Below the pieces are notes generated by a model. The model ran no database searches and was not told the origin of the DNA. It saw only the letters and a program-made list of their open reading frames with translations. Below, piece by piece: positions 25,629 through 34,281 of a DNA stretch of 64,000 nt (the first letter of the stretch is position 1; each line of letters starts with the position of its first letter). The DNA is from Anaerolineae bacterium (GTDB lineage Bacteria > Chloroflexota > Anaerolineae > Aggregatilineales > Phototrophicaceae), in assembly GCA_022824465.1 (NCBI GenBank), contig JAJDZV010000004.1, forward strand, positions 62,001-126,000, read 5' to 3'. Position numbers and translations under genes: made by a program.

Positions 25629-28241
25629 ATGGACTTCAGTCGTTATACCAACAAGGCGCAAGAGGCCGTCCTGAAGGCGCAAAGCATCGCGGGCGAGTTT
25701 CATCACACCGCGATTGAGCCGGCGCATATCTTTCTCGGTTTGATGCAGCAAGAGGAGGGCTTGGCGCCGCGGATCTTGCAGAAGATCGGGACGCATCCCG
25801 CCGCTGTGCAAACCGAGCTTGAAGCCGCCTTGGCGCAACTGCCGCGAACAGCGCAGCCGGCTTCGGGAGTGCCGATCGCGCGCGCGAGCCTGGATATCTT
25901 CGCGCAAGCCGAAAAAGAAGCGAAGACGATGCGCGATGAATACACGAGCACCGAGCACCTGCTGTTGGCGCTGGCGAAAGACGGGCGCATGGGCGCGATA
26001 TTGGCGCGGCATAGCAGCAGTTATGACGATATTCTGCAAGCGCTGCAGTCGATCAGAGGGCGCCAGCGAATCACCAGCCAGGACCCGGAAGCGACCTATG
26101 AGAGCCTGGCGAAGTATGGGCGCGATCTGACCGCCGACGCGCGTCAGGGACGGCTGGACCCGGTGATAGGGCGGGACGAAGAAATCAGGCGTTTGATTCA
26201 TGTGATCAGCCGGCGCACCAAGAACAATCCGGTGCTCATCGGCGAGGCCGGCGTCGGCAAGACTGCAATCGCCGAAGGTTTGGCGCAACGACTAGTCAAT
26301 GGCGATGTGCCGGACAGCTTGAAGGACAAGACCATCATCGCGCTGGACATGGCGGCGCTGGTCGCCGGGAGCAAATTCCGCGGCGAATTTGAAGAGCGCT
26401 TGCAGGCGGTGCTCAAAGAAATCGCCGACAGCGACGGACAGATCATCCTGTTCATCGACGAGTTGCATAACATCGTTGGCGCTGGCAAAGCGGAAGGCTC
26501 CATGGACGCCGGCAACATGCTCAAGCCGATGCTCGCGCGCGGCGAACTGCGGTTGATCGGCGCGACCACCCTGGACGAATATCGCCAGCACATCGAGAAG
26601 GACGCGGCTTTGGAACGGCGCTTTCAACCGATTTTCGTCGACGAGCCGAGCGTCGAGGATACGATCAGCATCTTGCGCGGTTTGAAGGAACGGTACGAAG
26701 TGCATCACGGCGTGCGCATTCAAGACAGCGCTGTGATCGCCGCGGCATCCTTGAGCGCGCGCTATCTGAGCGATCGGCAGTTGCCGGACAAAGCGATCGA
26801 CCTCATCGACGAAGCGGCGGCCCATTTGAAAATGGAGATCGACAGCAAGCCGGAGCAACTGGACAAGATTGAACGGCAGATCATGCAGCTCGAGATTGAA
26901 CGCGCCGCGCTCGATAAGGAAAAGGACGCGGCCTCGAAACGGCGGCTGGAGGATCTCGAGAGCGAATTGGCTGATTCGCAAGAATCGCTGAGCAGCCTGC
27001 TTGCGGTCTGGCAGAACGAAAAAGACGTGATCCAAGGCATGTCCGCGATCAAGGCGCAGATTGATGAGGCGCGGATCCAGTTGGAGCGAGCCGAACGGCA
27101 CAGCAACCTGGAAGAGGCGGCGCGCTTGCGCTACGGCGTTCTGCCCGCCTTGGAAAAGTCGCTGAGGGAGCAAGAGGCAGCGATAGAAGCGATGCGCGAG
27201 AATGGCGCGCTTATGCTCAAGGAAGAGGTCGACGCCGACGAAATCGCCGCCATTGTCAGCCGTTGGACGGGCATTCCGGTGGCGCGCATGCTGGAGGGCG
27301 AGATCGAGAAACTGTTGCAGATGGAGGCGCGCTTGCATCAACGCGTGGTCGGTCAAGACGACGCGATTGCGGCGGTGTCGGCAGCTGTTCGGCGCAGCCG
27401 GGCGGGCTTGCAAGACCCGAATCGGCCGGTTGGCGCGTTTCTATTCCTGGGTCCTACCGGCGTCGGCAAAACCGAAATGGCGCGTTCGCTGGCGAAGTTT
27501 CTCTTTGATGACGACGCCGCCATGGTGCGGATCGACATGAGCGAATACGGCGAGAAGCACAGTATCGCGCGCTTGATCGGCGCGCCGCCCGGTTATGTCG
27601 GCTACGAAGAAGGCGGTCAGCTGACGGAAGCGGTGAGACGCCGCCCGTATAGCGTGTTGCTCTTCGACGAGATCGAGAAGGCGCACCCGGATGTCTTCCA
27701 TATTTTCCTGCAAGTGTTCGATGAGGGCCGGCTCACCGACGGACAGGGCCGCACGGTCAATTTCACCAACTGCGTGATCATCTTGACCAGCAACGTGGGC
27801 AGCGCTTTGCTGAAGCAAATGGACGAGAAATTCGACCGGGGCGCACAGCACAGCGCCATGATGCAAGAATTGGACCGGTATTTCCGGCCGGAGTTTCTCA
27901 ATCGGCTCGACGAGATCATCATCTTCCACCGCTTGACGCGCGATCATATCATTCGCATTGTTGATCTGCAGCTCGAAAAGTTGCGGTGCTTGCTTGCGGA
28001 GCGCGATGTCGCCATTGATCTCACCGAAGCCGCCAAAGGGCGCCTGGCGGAACTGGGCTGGGATCCTGTCTTCGGCGCGCGTCCGTTGAAACGCGCAGTA
28101 CAGAAGCATTTGCAAGATCCGCTGGCGGTAGCGCTGCTGGACGGGCGCATCACCGAGGGCGAGAGCGTGCTCGTAGACGTCGATGAGAGCGGAACCGCGC
28201 TGAGCTTCGAGAGCGCGCAGGCTGAACCGGCTGTAGCCTAG
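25629..28241 (+). CDS. clpB: ATP-dependent chaperone ClpB
   Basis: Hexameric AAA+ disaggregase that works with the DnaK system. Starting at ATG 25629 the product is 870 residues, the normal ClpB length. It has the Clp N-domain ([18 protein letters not shown]), AAA-1 with [13 protein letters not shown] and [13 protein letters not shown], a long coiled-coil M-domain (about residues 400-520) that distinguishes ClpB from ClpA/C, and AAA-2 with GPTGVGKTE and [20 protein letters not shown] lies 5 nt before this start; an in-frame ATG 24 nt upstream is less likely. I found no CIRCE inverted repeat in the 100-nt upstream region, so the mode of heat control is not visible. Confidence 0.96.
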   Translation: MDFSRYTNKAQEAVLKAQSIAGEFHHTAIEPAHIFLGLMQQEEGLAPRILQKIGTHPAAVQTELEAALAQLPRTAQPASGVPIARASLDIFAQAEKEAKTMRDEYTSTEHLLLALAKDGRMGAILARHSSSYDDILQALQSIRGRQRITSQDPEATYESLAKYGRDLTADARQGRLDPVIGRDEEIRRLIHVISRRTKNNPVLIGEAGVGKTAIAEGLAQRLVNGDVPDSLKDKTIIALDMAALVAGSKFRGEFEERLQAVLKEIADSDGQIILFIDELHNIVGAGKAEGSMDAGNMLKPMLARGELRLIGATTLDEYRQHIEKDAALERRFQPIFVDEPSVEDTISILRGLKERYEVHHGVRIQDSAVIAAASLSARYLSDRQLPDKAIDLIDEAAAHLKMEIDSKPEQLDKIERQIMQLEIERAALDKEKDAASKRRLEDLESELADSQESLSSLLAVWQNEKDVIQGMSAIKAQIDEARIQLERAERHSNLEEAARLRYGVLPALEKSLREQEAAIEAMRENGALMLKEEVDADEIAAIVSRWTGIPVARMLEGEIEKLLQMEARLHQRVVGQDDAIAAVSAAVRRSRAGLQDPNRPVGAFLFLGPTGVGKTEMARSLAKFLFDDDAAMVRIDMSEYGEKHSIARLIGAPPGYVGYEEGGQLTEAVRRRPYSVLLFDEIEKAHPDVFHIFLQVFDEGRLTDGQGRTVNFTNCVIILTSNVGSALLKQMDEKFDRGAQHSAMMQELDRYFRPEFLNRLDEIIIFHRLTRDHIIRIVDLQLEKLRCLLAERDVAIDLTEAAKGRLAELGWDPVFGARPLKRAVQKHLQDPLAVALLDGRITEGESVLVDVDESGTALSFESAQAEPAVA

Positions 28242-28286
28242 CGGTCGTTATCAGGTGGGGAAAGGGGCGAATCGCTTGGCCCTGGT

Positions 28287-28526
28287 CTAGTTATCCGGCG
28301 GCGGCGTCGGCAGCTCGGCTTCGGGGGTGTCTTTCCATTTTTCGCCTTCGTCGACCAACATCACGGGTATGCCATCGCGGATGGGGTATTTGTAGCCGCT
28401 GTCGTCACAAACCAGCCAGCAGTCTTTGACGATGCGCAGGCGCCCGGGATCGTCTCCCTTGTCGGTGTAATGCACCGCCACCGGGCAGCGCAGAATACTC
28501 ATGAGCTCGTCGGAGACAACCGCCAT
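28287..28526 (-). CDS. Trm112/UPF0434-like protein with reduced zinc site
   Basis: A 79-residue protein of the Trm112p-like family: MSILRCPV near the start, a basic strand, LVCDDSGYKYPIRDGIPVML, then an acidic/Pro tail. Family members often act as small partners that activate methyltransferases. The usual four zinc ligands (CPxC and CxxC) are reduced to one Cys in each half (CPVA and CDDS), so it may not bind zinc. The start at 28526 has AAAGGG about 6 nt upstream and a strong promoter further up. The frame extends 19 codons upstream, but those lie before the mapped -10 box and are unlikely to be translated. Confidence 0.75.
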   Translation of the reverse strand: MAVVSDELMSILRCPVAVHYTDKGDDPGRLRIVKDCWLVCDDSGYKYPIRDGIPVMLVDEGEKWKDTPEAELPTPPPDN

Positions 28527-28562
28527 ATGACACCCTTTCAGCCCCTGGAGACGTCCGCCCGT

Positions 28563-28591
28563 AGTATAGCTGCCGTCGGGCAAGGCGTCAA
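28563..28591 (-). promoter_or_regulatory. Sigma-70-type promoter of the Trm112-like gene
   Basis: On the minus strand, TTGACG (28586-28591), a 17-nt spacer and TATACT (28563-28568) match the -35 and -10 consensus at ten of twelve positions. Transcription would start near 28556, about 30 nt before the ATG at 28526. Confidence 0.6.
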
Positions 28592-28631
28592 TTCAAGCGC
28601 CATCGCCGCTGTTGAATCCGGACCATGCCAC

Positions 28632-28637
28632 TATAAT
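28632..28637 (+). promoter_or_regulatory. -10 box upstream of the glycosidase gene
   Basis: TATAAT, preceded by CACC and with a weak -35 (TGTTGA, 28610-28615, spacer 16). A start of transcription near 28643 would exclude the TTG start at 28612 and supports the ATG at 28690. Confidence 0.35.
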
Positions 28638-28689
28638 CAAGGCGTTGCCGAGCGACATCGCTATTCAGCCTTCGGACGAAGCGACAAGC

Positions 28690-30330
28690 ATGCAAAGCGG
28701 ATTTCGCCGTTTCATAGACATCAACCCAGCGGCAGCAACTTTGCGCCTGTTGAAGCGCATGGCTCTTGTGTGTTTGCTTGGCGCAGTTCTTGCCGGTTGG
28801 GGAAACTTGCAGGGCGCGCGGGCGCAGGTGCCGGTCGTGCCGACAACGGCGCCGGGCGCGCTGGTTGGCAGCGACGAATACCGACGCGCCGATCGCCTCG
28901 GCATCACCTTCATCAGCTTCATTGACGACCTGGGGGCGGAACGCTATCGCAATGCGCTGATTTTGGGCGCTGGTTGGAATCGCTGGCCGCTGTACTGGGA
29001 TCGCGTAGAAACGCGCCCGGGCGTATATGATTGGCTGGCTTACGACAAACTGGTCGCCAGCGACATCCGCAACGGTTTGCAGACCAATGCGATCCTGCTG
29101 GGGCGCCCGGGATTTTGGCAGGACGGCGGCAGCGTGACGAACCTTTACGCGCCGATATACGCCAACGGCGCCGACAGCGCTGAAACTGACGCGCCGATCA
29201 ATCAGGAGAATCCCTGGGCGCAATTCGTCCATTATGCGGTCACACGCTACCGACCGGGCGGCGTCCTGGCGCAACACAACGGTTTCAATGATGGTCAAGG
29301 CATACGCGTCTGGGAAATCTGGAATGAGCCCGATATACCTCAATTTTGGAATGGCGGGCGAGAAGCCTACGCGCGCATGCTGAAGGTGGCGGCAATCGTG
29401 ATCAAGACAGTCGATCCGCAGGCGCAAATTGTCTTTGGCGGCTTGCTCTTCGCCAACGATGAGGGCTTCCTCGCTCATGTGCTGCGACTCATTCGCAATG
29501 ACCCCTTGCGTGACCGTTACAATTGGTTCTTCGATATTGTCGCGGTACATAGTTATGATGATCCCTGGCGGAGCGGCTGGTTGACCAAGGTGGTTCAAGA
29601 CACGCTCGCTACGCTGCAAATTTCGCGTCCGGTCTGGGTGAATGAAACGGGCATATCGGTATGGAACGACTACCCGGGTCCGGTCTGGGCCTACGCGCCC
29701 GAACAACGGATTCGGCTCGCCACGCTGGAACAGCAGGCGCACTTTTTGATAATGAGCGCCGCCTTTGCCTGGGCGAAGGGCGCGGACGTTGTCATGTATC
29801 ATCAATTGTTTGACGACTGCGGCAATTATCCCGCCGGCACGGATTTCCCGCCGCACAATGGCGCGCTCTGCGCACATGGAACCTGCTATGGCGATGCCTT
29901 CGGCTTGTACCGCAATCAGGTGGATTCGCATTGCTTCAGTCAGCATCCGCTCGCCAATTCGCCTCGCCCGGCCGCGCTCGCTTTTCAAGTGCTTGCGGAG
30001 GTATTTGGCGCGCTGCCCTTTGAGCCCGTCAGTCTATTGGGATTGACCGAAGATGTGACGATGATCACCTTCAAACGCTCGAACGGCGAGCGGATTATCG
30101 TCGTCTGGAACAATACGCATGAGACGCGCCTATACACATTTCTGGCCGCTGGCGACAGCGCGACGATGTATCATTTGAACGGTCAGACGACTCAGTTGCC
30201 AGCCACTGGCAACAGCTACACGATCGAGCTGCAACCGGCCCGCGACTATAGCTTCCCTGACCTGGAGAGCGCGCGACGCAGCGCAATCGGCGGTCAGCCT
30301 GTGATACTGGTGGAATCATCAAGCCTGTGA
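28690..30330 (+). CDS. Secreted clan GH-A glycoside hydrolase-like protein
   Basis: A 546-residue (beta/alpha)8-barrel protein, likely a retaining glycosidase related to GH39/GH5. The acid/base Glu is E213 in VWEIWNEPDIPQFW, and the probable nucleophile is E319 in RPVWVNETG. These lie on strands 4 and 7, about 106 residues apart, as in this clan. An N-terminal hydrophobic segment (MALVCLLGAVLAGW, residues 24-37) is a signal peptide or anchor, and a short C-terminal beta domain follows the barrel. Substrate is unknown. The next gene is a YbhN-type membrane protein on the same strand 72 nt on. The alternative TTG start at 28612 lies before a probable promoter and is rejected. Confidence 0.82.
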   Translation: MQSGFRRFIDINPAAATLRLLKRMALVCLLGAVLAGWGNLQGARAQVPVVPTTAPGALVGSDEYRRADRLGITFISFIDDLGAERYRNALILGAGWNRWPLYWDRVETRPGVYDWLAYDKLVASDIRNGLQTNAILLGRPGFWQDGGSVTNLYAPIYANGADSAETDAPINQENPWAQFVHYAVTRYRPGGVLAQHNGFNDGQGIRVWEIWNEPDIPQFWNGGREAYARMLKVAAIVIKTVDPQAQIVFGGLLFANDEGFLAHVLRLIRNDPLRDRYNWFFDIVAVHSYDDPWRSGWLTKVVQDTLATLQISRPVWVNETGISVWNDYPGPVWAYAPEQRIRLATLEQQAHFLIMSAAFAWAKGADVVMYHQLFDDCGNYPAGTDFPPHNGALCAHGTCYGDAFGLYRNQVDSHCFSQHPLANSPRPAALAFQVLAEVFGALPFEPVSLLGLTEDVTMITFKRSNGERIIVVWNNTHETRLYTFLAAGDSATMYHLNGQTTQLPATGNSYTIELQPARDYSFPDLESARRSAIGGQPVILVESSSL

Positions 30331-30402
30331 AGCAACCAATCCTGATGCCGTTGGCGCCGGTGGGCTGCCGAGCGGCGACACGTGCGCTACGGGTCCGCTG
30401 AT

Positions 30403-31410
30403 ATGTCGCCGAGACGCGTCGCCTTTGTGCTGGCTAGCGCTGCCGTTAGCGCCCTGCTTCTATACTTTATCCTGCGCGACGCGCCGCTAAGCGAGGTCAT
30501 GGAGAGCCTTCGCGCGGCCGATCTTGGCTTGGCGCTAGTCTCCTTTGTGATGGTGGCTTGCGGATTGCTCGTTCGCGGAATCCGCTGGTCGATTCTGCTG
30601 GGGCGGCGCATCGGATTCGCGCATGCCACGCACCTGGTGAATATCATGTTTCTGGGCAATCAATTGCCGCTGCGGCTGGGGGAGGTGGCGCGCGGGGTCC
30701 TGGCGACGCGGGCGGGCGTTCCGCTGGCGACTTCAGCAAGCAGCATCGTGGCTGAGCGTCTCATTGATACCTTGGCGGTCGTCTTGGCAATCGCCTTGAC
30801 CGTCAGCCACCTGCCGGGGATTGAGCCAGCCGTCACGAGCCGCGCAACGCTGCTTGGTTTGGCGGCGCTGGTTGGCTTCGTGGTATTGCTCGGGCTGGCG
30901 CGATATCCCGGAATCGCTCACAGCGCCCTGGACCGCGCCGTTGCGGTGATTCCAGCTTTGCGCCGCCTGCCGCTGGAGTCCATTCTGGTCGACTTGCTCA
31001 AGGGCGTCGAGCCGCTGGCGGAAGCGCGCGCGTTGGCTGTCGTCGGCTTTTGGACCGTTGTCAGCTGGCTGTTTTCGCTGGTCACCTATTACTGCCTTCA
31101 CCTGGCTTTGGACATCGAGACCGCCTATGCGATCAGCGTCCCGCTCGGCATAGCCCTGACGGCGCTCGCCATCGCCGTGCCCGTGAGCATAGCCGGGCTG
31201 GGCGCAATTCAGGGCGCCATCGCGCTCGCCGGGCAGATGGTCGGCATGGACCTGGTGCAAGCTATTTCACTGGGCTTTCTTTTTCACGGTGTGACCCTGC
31301 TGAGTTATGCGCTCTGGGGCACGGTAGGACTCCTGGCGCTGGGAGCGTCGCCCGTGTCAGCCTTTGCCTCCGCGAGCGAGTCAGAACCAGAGGCGGTTAA
31401 TCCCGCTTGA
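30403..31410 (+). CDS. YbhN/AglD-type integral membrane protein (LPG synthase TM family, putative flippase)
   Basis: A 335-residue polytopic protein with seven to nine hydrophobic helices. It has the family landmarks RGIRWSILL, the Gly/Arg-containing NQLPLRLGEVARGVLATRAG (a cytoplasmic loop conserved in this family), ERLIDTLAVVLA, and SIAGLGAIQGAIALAGQ late in the chain. Relatives include the membrane domain of lysyl-phosphatidylglycerol synthase and glycolipid flippase-like proteins. The exact role is unknown; it probably moves or recognises a lipid-linked sugar. ATG 30403 (MSPRRVAF) is preferred; GTG 30382 is the longer alternative. The last 14 nt overlap the convergent Rieske fragment. Confidence 0.85.
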   Translation: MSPRRVAFVLASAAVSALLLYFILRDAPLSEVMESLRAADLGLALVSFVMVACGLLVRGIRWSILLGRRIGFAHATHLVNIMFLGNQLPLRLGEVARGVLATRAGVPLATSASSIVAERLIDTLAVVLAIALTVSHLPGIEPAVTSRATLLGLAALVGFVVLLGLARYPGIAHSALDRAVAVIPALRRLPLESILVDLLKGVEPLAEARALAVVGFWTVVSWLFSLVTYYCLHLALDIETAYAISVPLGIALTALAIAVPVSIAGLGAIQGAIALAGQMVGMDLVQAISLGFLFHGVTLLSYALWGTVGLLALGASPVSAFASASESEPEAVNPA

Positions 31411-31804
31411 AGAACTCGCGCGCGAGCGACTGAATGTGATGGACGCCATTCTCGCGCAAGACCGAGAATCGTCCGCTTGTGTAGGCATTTGAGCGCAGTC
31501 CGCGCTGAACCCATTCGCAGAGTTCAATATCCTCTTGCTGAATCTCGTCGCTGAAGGCGTTTATCTGTTGCATGCTCTCCCAACCTTCGCCAGTGCCCGG
31601 CGCCTCAAAATACCACTCAAAGATGGTGAGGGTCTTGTCGTGCCTGACGGCGATCACGATATTGATCGAGGTGCTGTCGAGATAGACGTTGAGCATGACG
31701 TTGGGGAAGATCCAATAGTACAGGGCATCGTCTTCGGCCGCGCCGCTGCGCGGGTAACGGCGGTCGCGCGTTTCACACGGGGCTACATCTAGGTCCAGCG
31801 CCAA
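31397..31804 (-). pseudogene. C-terminal remnant of a Rieske aromatic-ring-hydroxylating oxygenase alpha subunit
   Basis: The 135-residue frame is similar in pattern to the final 115 residues of Rieske non-heme iron oxygenases (phenylpropionate dioxygenase or carnitine monooxygenase type): YYWIFPNVMLNVY, SINIVIAV, TIFEWYF, EDIELCEWVQRGLRS and a C-terminal VHHIQSLAREF. The N-terminal Rieske [2Fe-2S] domain and most of the iron-binding catalytic domain are absent. The next in-frame codon upstream but one is TGA and no homology continues upstream. It is most likely a decayed gene fragment; a short expressed protein cannot be excluded. It overlaps the 3' end of the YbhN gene by 14 nt. Confidence 0.7.
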
Positions 31805-31870
31805 ACATCACGCGACAGATGATGTTACACGGATTTTACAAATGTAAGAACGGTCGTGGAGGCTTTTGCG

Positions 31871-31876
31871 TATAAT
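31871..31876 (+). promoter_or_regulatory. -10 box of the membrane protease pair
   Basis: TATAAT lies 95 nt before the TTG start at 31972. A -35 at 16-18 nt upstream is not convincing. An alternative pair further downstream is TTGCGT (31904-31909), N18, CATAAT (31928-31933). Confidence 0.3.
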
Positions 31877-31971
31877 ATTATGTGAGCGGTGGAGAGACGA
31901 CGCTTGCGTTCCCGCCGCCGAAAATGTCATAATTCAGTTGGGACTGCGCGACAAGCAGGAGACAATCAACA

Positions 31972-33066
31972 TTGCGAACACTGTCGAAGTCACTCTGGGT
32001 ATTGATTCTGCTGGCGAGCGTCTTATGGATGATAGGCGGCGCCTTCCTTACATCAGACGCCTATCGCGGCGGTGAGGTGGGCAGCGAGGTCGCGGCCGGC
32101 ATCGCGTCATTGGCGAGTGATGCAAACGTAAGCGTTCCGGCATCGGTTCCGCCGCCGCTGTTGTTCGTGCTGACGGGCTTGCCGCTGGCGGGAATCTCGT
32201 TGCTGCTTTTGCGGCGCAATCGAAACTCGGCAGCCGCCAGCGCCGCGCAGGCATCCTCCCCGAATCTCCGGCGACAGACGATTATCGTCACGGTGCTAGC
32301 GCTGATTGTCGCCTTGCTCATCTGGAACATTCAGGATGTCGAGCGCGCTTTGAGGCGGTCGGGCCTGCCCGGAGTCGACGTGGTGGACGACTTGACGATG
32401 TCCGTGGTCGGCTACCCTGTGCGTCTGTTTGTCACCTTCGTGCATGAAGCCGGGCATTCGCTTGCGGCTCTTCTGAGCGGCGGCCAAGTCTTGGGATTCA
32501 CTGTGTCGCCCGATGGCTCCGGTTTGGCTGCAACGCAAGGCGGCAACCCGGCGCTGGTCATTCCGGCTGGATATCTGGGCGCGGCGCTGTTTGGTTCGTC
32601 GCTGTTTTTCCTGACGAACCGGATCCCGGAATGGACGCGCGGTTTGGCCTTCTTGCTGGGATTGGCGATCGTCGTTTTGACGCTCAGCTACGCCAGGCCC
32701 GACGCCGCCGGGCATGCCACGGCGCTGGTCATCGGCATAGGCTTTGGCATTGCCATGATCGCATTGGGTCTGCAAGCGCCGCGGATCGTCAATGTCTTCT
32801 TGCTCAATACCTTGGCGATTCTGACCGGCTTAAACGCCGTCTTCGACCTGTGGTACGTTGTGCGCAATCCCGGCGCCGGCGACGAAGGAATTGTGAACGA
32901 CGCGGCCGCTTTTTCGCAGGAGGTAACGCCCTTGCTGCCGACGGCGGTGATCGCATTTATGTGGGCGGCCATCGCCGTCGCCATGTGCGCTTTCGCTGTG
33001 TATGTCGGCTTGATAAAGCAAGTGACGGGCGAGCTCGCCGAAGCCGTCAACGGCAAGGCCAAGTAA
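31972..33066 (+). CDS. M50-type membrane metalloprotease-like protein (HEAGH)
   Basis: A 364-residue polytopic protein with the zinc-protease motif HEAGH at residues 158-162 in membrane helix context (RLFVTFVHEAGHSLAALLSGG), as in M50B site-2 protease relatives. It is followed by VLGFTVSPDGSG and an AGYLGAALFGSSLFFL helix, and LNAVFDLWYVV supplies a possible third metal ligand (Asp). It starts with TTG 31972 and AGGAGA about 11 nt upstream; no better start is in frame nearby. The likely role is intramembrane cleavage of a regulator or envelope protein, but no partner such as an anti-sigma factor is visible. It is followed 82 nt later by an inactive paralogue. Confidence 0.85.
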   Translation: MRTLSKSLWVLILLASVLWMIGGAFLTSDAYRGGEVGSEVAAGIASLASDANVSVPASVPPPLLFVLTGLPLAGISLLLLRRNRNSAAASAAQASSPNLRRQTIIVTVLALIVALLIWNIQDVERALRRSGLPGVDVVDDLTMSVVGYPVRLFVTFVHEAGHSLAALLSGGQVLGFTVSPDGSGLAATQGGNPALVIPAGYLGAALFGSSLFFLTNRIPEWTRGLAFLLGLAIVVLTLSYARPDAAGHATALVIGIGFGIAMIALGLQAPRIVNVFLLNTLAILTGLNAVFDLWYVVRNPGAGDEGIVNDAAAFSQEVTPLLPTAVIAFMWAAIAVAMCAFAVYVGLIKQVTGELAEAVNGKAK

Positions 33067-33148
33067 TCGCAAGAAGCATGGATTGGCAGAGTTAGCAATT
33101 TCGACATCCGATCAACCCGCCTGCAAGTTTAGATTCAGGAGACAAGTC

Positions 33149-33946
33149 ATGTTGAGAGAATTTGTGGAACGCAAGGTGCGCCGGCAGATCGTTCGCAGAA
33201 GCCTGATCATCTCGGCAGCGTCTTTCGCGGCTATCCTGGCGCTATGGTTTAGCGAGTCGATGGCGACGCTCGTCCATCCGCTGCGGATGTTCATCAACAA
33301 CATTCATGGCGGTTTGAGCGCCTTTGCGATTCAAATCACCGGCGGCGCCGTCGAGAGCTTCACGCTGTCTCCCGCCGGCTCTTACGTCATTGAGTTCACC
33401 GGCGGCTCGGACGCCCTGACCATGTCGGCCGGTTATCTGGGTTCGGCGCTGCTGGGTTCGGTTCTGTTCTTCCTGGTGAACCGCGCGCCGCATTTAATTC
33501 GCCTTCTGTCCGTGGTCACGGGCGCATTCACGGTTGGATTCATGGCGCTGTTCATTCGGCCTGACGCCGCCGGGGACTGGATCTCGATGTTCATCTGCAT
33601 CGGCGTCGGCGTCGTGCTCATGTTGCTGGGATGGAAGGGGCGCGGTGATATCAATCAGTTGGGGTCGCGGAAGTCTTTGGCGCAAATCGTAATGACGATA
33701 GTGGCGCTGATGACCGCCTGCCACATCCTGCTTGATCTGCCGTCGGTGCTGAATACCCCGGCTTATACCGACGACATGATCACAAATCCGGTCGCATACT
33801 TCTCTGAGTTCGTGACACCCGGCGTATCCGTGGACGTGATCGCCATAAGCTGGTCGCTGATCGCGGTTCTGCTCTTGGGCATCGCCTTCTACGTCAGCAT
33901 CCCTCGCCAGTTGAAACAGATTCCGAGCAACGACGACATCGTATAG
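33149..33946 (+). CDS. M50-type paralogue lacking the catalytic residues (pseudoprotease)
   Basis: A 265-residue membrane protein that aligns without gaps with the preceding protease across the active-site region. At the HEAGH position it reads IHGGLS: the first His (53) is kept, catalytic Glu is replaced by Gly54 and the second His by Ser57. The shared blocks are SP-GSY after FT, GYLGSALLGSVLFFLVNR, and the LDLPSVL Asp. Peptidase activity is therefore not expected; it may regulate or scaffold the active neighbour. ATG 33149 with AGGAGA 6 nt upstream is the start; a further 22 codons upstream are in frame but lack homology. The gene ends 26 nt before a Rho-independent terminator. Confidence 0.8.
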   Translation: MLREFVERKVRRQIVRRSLIISAASFAAILALWFSESMATLVHPLRMFINNIHGGLSAFAIQITGGAVESFTLSPAGSYVIEFTGGSDALTMSAGYLGSALLGSVLFFLVNRAPHLIRLLSVVTGAFTVGFMALFIRPDAAGDWISMFICIGVGVVLMLLGWKGRGDINQLGSRKSLAQIVMTIVALMTACHILLDLPSVLNTPAYTDDMITNPVAYFSEFVTPGVSVDVIAISWSLIAVLLLGIAFYVSIPRQLKQIPSNDDIV

Positions 33947-33972
33947 CCGTATCCGGCAAGATCAAACACGAA

Positions 33973-34000
33973 GAGTGAGCCGCAGGGCTCGCTCTTTTTT
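33973..34000 (+). terminator. Rho-independent terminator after the membrane protease pair
   Basis: GAGTGAGCC (33973-33981) pairs with GGCTCGCTC (33986-33994) through nine base pairs including one G-T wobble, with a 4-nt loop. It is followed directly by six T residues (33995-34000). This is a standard intrinsic terminator. Confidence 0.85.
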
Positions 34001-34281
34001 GTCTGACCCAAGAAGCGGTCGCGCCAGCGGCGTTTCCGTGCTGCGCGCTTGCGGATGCCAAAAGCGCTCTTCAACGCGCCGTGAATCAATGAGATGTAAT
34101 CGCGCCCGTTCGGGGATTACGATGCGGGCGAGTCAAGGCTCGCCACAGCATGTATTACTCTCTGATACAGGATTATTGGTTGACTTATCCTTGATATTCA
34201 CCACTCCCTTGCAAATGGAATTAACTTGTGTTAAATTGGGATTGGCATCAATGACTTCACTCATTTAACGTAGACTAAGCG
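34001..34281. other. Structured intergenic stretch upstream of the metal ATPase
   Basis: No gene is recognisable. Two hairpins follow each other: GTAATC / GATTAC around an inner CCCG-TT-CGGG (34096-34120), and GGCGAG-N6-CTCGCC (34127-34144). An inverted repeat TGTAT-N9-ATACA lies at 34151-34169, and a TTAAC-N4-GTTAA repeat at 34221-34234. It may be a leader or an operator cluster for the following metal exporter. Confidence 0.45.
34209..34237 (+). promoter_or_regulatory. Promoter with overlapping operator-like palindrome
   Basis: TTGCAA (34209-34214), a 17-nt spacer and TAAATT (34232-34237) are the best -35/-10 pair before the ATPase gene. TTAAC-TTGT-GTTAA (34221-34234) overlaps the -10. A repressor site here would suit a metal-inducible exporter, but no ArsR/SmtB gene is seen nearby. 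Confidence 0.3.

Noticed and set aside
28588..29988. 466-codon minus-strand frame across the glycosidase
   Set aside because: It is antisense to a gene with both catalytic Glu motifs and is Arg/Ala-rich with no domain of its own.
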